Assembly (NCBI GenBank): GCA_016206665.1 | Contig: JACQRC010000012.1 | Span: 1-49,372 of the forward strand | DNA length: 49,372 bases | Origin: Candidatus Omnitrophota bacterium | GTDB lineage: Bacteria; Omnitrophota; Gorgyraeia; Aquiviventales; JACQRC01 | Direction: 5' to 3' | The notes under the pieces: model-generated | The model's input: only the letters and a program-made list of their open reading frames with translations | Told to the model about the DNA's origin: nothing | The model's database searches: none | Shown here: piece by piece, positions 48,820 to 49,372 of the stretch | Numbering within the stretch: position 1 is the stretch's first letter | Layout of the letters: every line of letters begins with the position of its first letter | Translations under genes and position numbers: made by a program

Positions 48820-49372
48820 TTAATCGAACAGTGAACTGACCGACTCTTCGCAGTGAATCCGGCGGATCGCCTCGCCCAGCACCCCGGCGACCGACAGGAC
48901 CCGGATCTTCGAGTGACGCTTGTGGTCTGCCACCGGGATCGTGTCCGTGACGGCGACCTCGGTGAAGGGCGATTTGCCGATGCGGCTGATCGCCGGCCCG
49001 GAGAGGACCGGATGGGTGATCGCCGCGTAGAGCGCCAGGGCCCCGGCCCTCTTCAGCGCCACCGCCGCCTCCACCAGGGAGCTCGCGGTCGCGACCAAAT
49101 CGTCAACGACCAGGACGTTTTTGCCCTTCACCTCACCTAAGATATTCATCACCTCGGAGGCCTCCGGGCTGATGCGCCGTTTGTCGACGACGGCCAGCGG
49201 GGCGGAGAAGCGCTTCGCGTAGGCCCGGGCCATCTTGATCCCGCCCACATCCGGAGTGGCAATGACCAGGTTCTTCAGCTTCTTTTTCTGAAAGTAGTCT
49301 ACGAAGACGTTGACCGCATAGAGATGGTCGACGGGGATGTCGAAGAAGCCCTGGTTCTGCGCGGCATGCAGG
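48820..49372 (-). CDS. prs: Ribose-phosphate pyrophosphokinase (partial, 5' end beyond window)
   Basis: The minus strand is open to the right edge and reads LHAAQNQGFFDIPVDHLYA at once, so the N-terminal part lies outside. Visible are KLKNLVIATPDVGGIKMARAYAKRF, DKRRISPEASEVMNILGEVKGKNVLVVDDLVATASSL (catalytic loop and ribose-5-phosphate loop, where ATASS replaces the more usual DTAGT) and the C-terminal FTEVAVTDTIP. Prs makes PRPP from ribose-5-phosphate and ATP. It heads the prs-rplY-pth-rpsF block. Confidence 0.95.
   Translation of the reverse strand, partial: LHAAQNQGFFDIPVDHLYAVNVFVDYFQKKKLKNLVIATPDVGGIKMARAYAKRFSAPLAVVDKRRISPEASEVMNILGEVKGKNVLVVDDLVATASSLVEAAVALKRAGALALYAAITHPVLSGPAISRIGKSPFTEVAVTDTIPVADHKRHSKIRVLSVAGVLGEAIRRIHCEESVSSLFD

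Overview
This window is high-GC, gene-dense bacterial chromosome from a Gram-negative (diderm) organism: it carries lpxC-fabZ, lpxA, lpxI, skp, bamA, a secretin and ExbB/ExbD. The LpxC-FabZ fusion, the bacterial Elp3, the long IspH and a compact prs-rplY-pth-rpsF-ssb-rpsR-rplI-dnaB-bamA-skp-lpx block resemble uncultivated lineages such as Omnitrophota. That placement is an inference of moderate to low confidence, because no rRNA marker is present. Almost everything lies on the minus strand. Plus-strand genes are limited to a secreted alpha-barrel protein, elp3, an aldo/keto reductase and an inositol-monophosphatase-type gene.

Layout by position. 1-7607: an Rhs/YD-repeat locus with a 2147-residue secreted Rhs protein that has a short AT-richer C-terminal tip, then a four-helix membrane protein with a strong ribosome site, then an orphan Rhs core fragment running off the left edge. 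7725-13883: smc, interrupted by a 562-residue intein exactly inside the Walker A loop, preceded by an enoyl-ACP-reductase-like SDR gene. 13944-20964: a type II secretion/type IV pilus type cluster (gspK, PilM-PilN fusion, PilO/GspM, MerR-like regulator, ExeA ATPase, PilP/GspC, secretin). 21259-24594: exbB-exbD-ZIP transporter-ispH-GNAT. 24639-26015: M20 peptidase. 26145-29759: secreted protein of unknown function and elp3, with converging ACT-ACT protein, glpD, a glpD remnant and glpK (29704-33413). 33534-37335: an AsnC-type ligand-binding domain protein, aldo/keto reductase, CDP-alcohol phosphatidyltransferase, endonuclease III and inositol-phosphatase-like gene. 37428-49372: one long minus-strand block running from prs through translation and replication genes to outer-membrane and lipid A biogenesis and RlmD.

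The most striking non-genic theme is repeat load. At least four unrelated small repeat families are scattered through intergenic and coding DNA: (a) a 7-bp GCTGATT-type repeat, found in rhs, in the smc hinge, before smc and after the inositol phosphatase gene; (b) a palindromic TTCGGTGATTACGGTGAT element in three intergenic sites; (c) GAGTCG/GAGCGAG-rich repeats before gspK and before glpD; (d) a GC-rich hairpin in the pilMN fusion and at the end of elp3. Several have been absorbed into reading frames. The strongest biological candidates are the Rhs toxin-like locus with its orphan tip, the SMC Walker A intein, a secretin with a TonB-like C-terminal domain, and a glycosidase-like barrel with an inserted beta-sandwich. 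No tRNA, rRNA or CRISPR array was seen.
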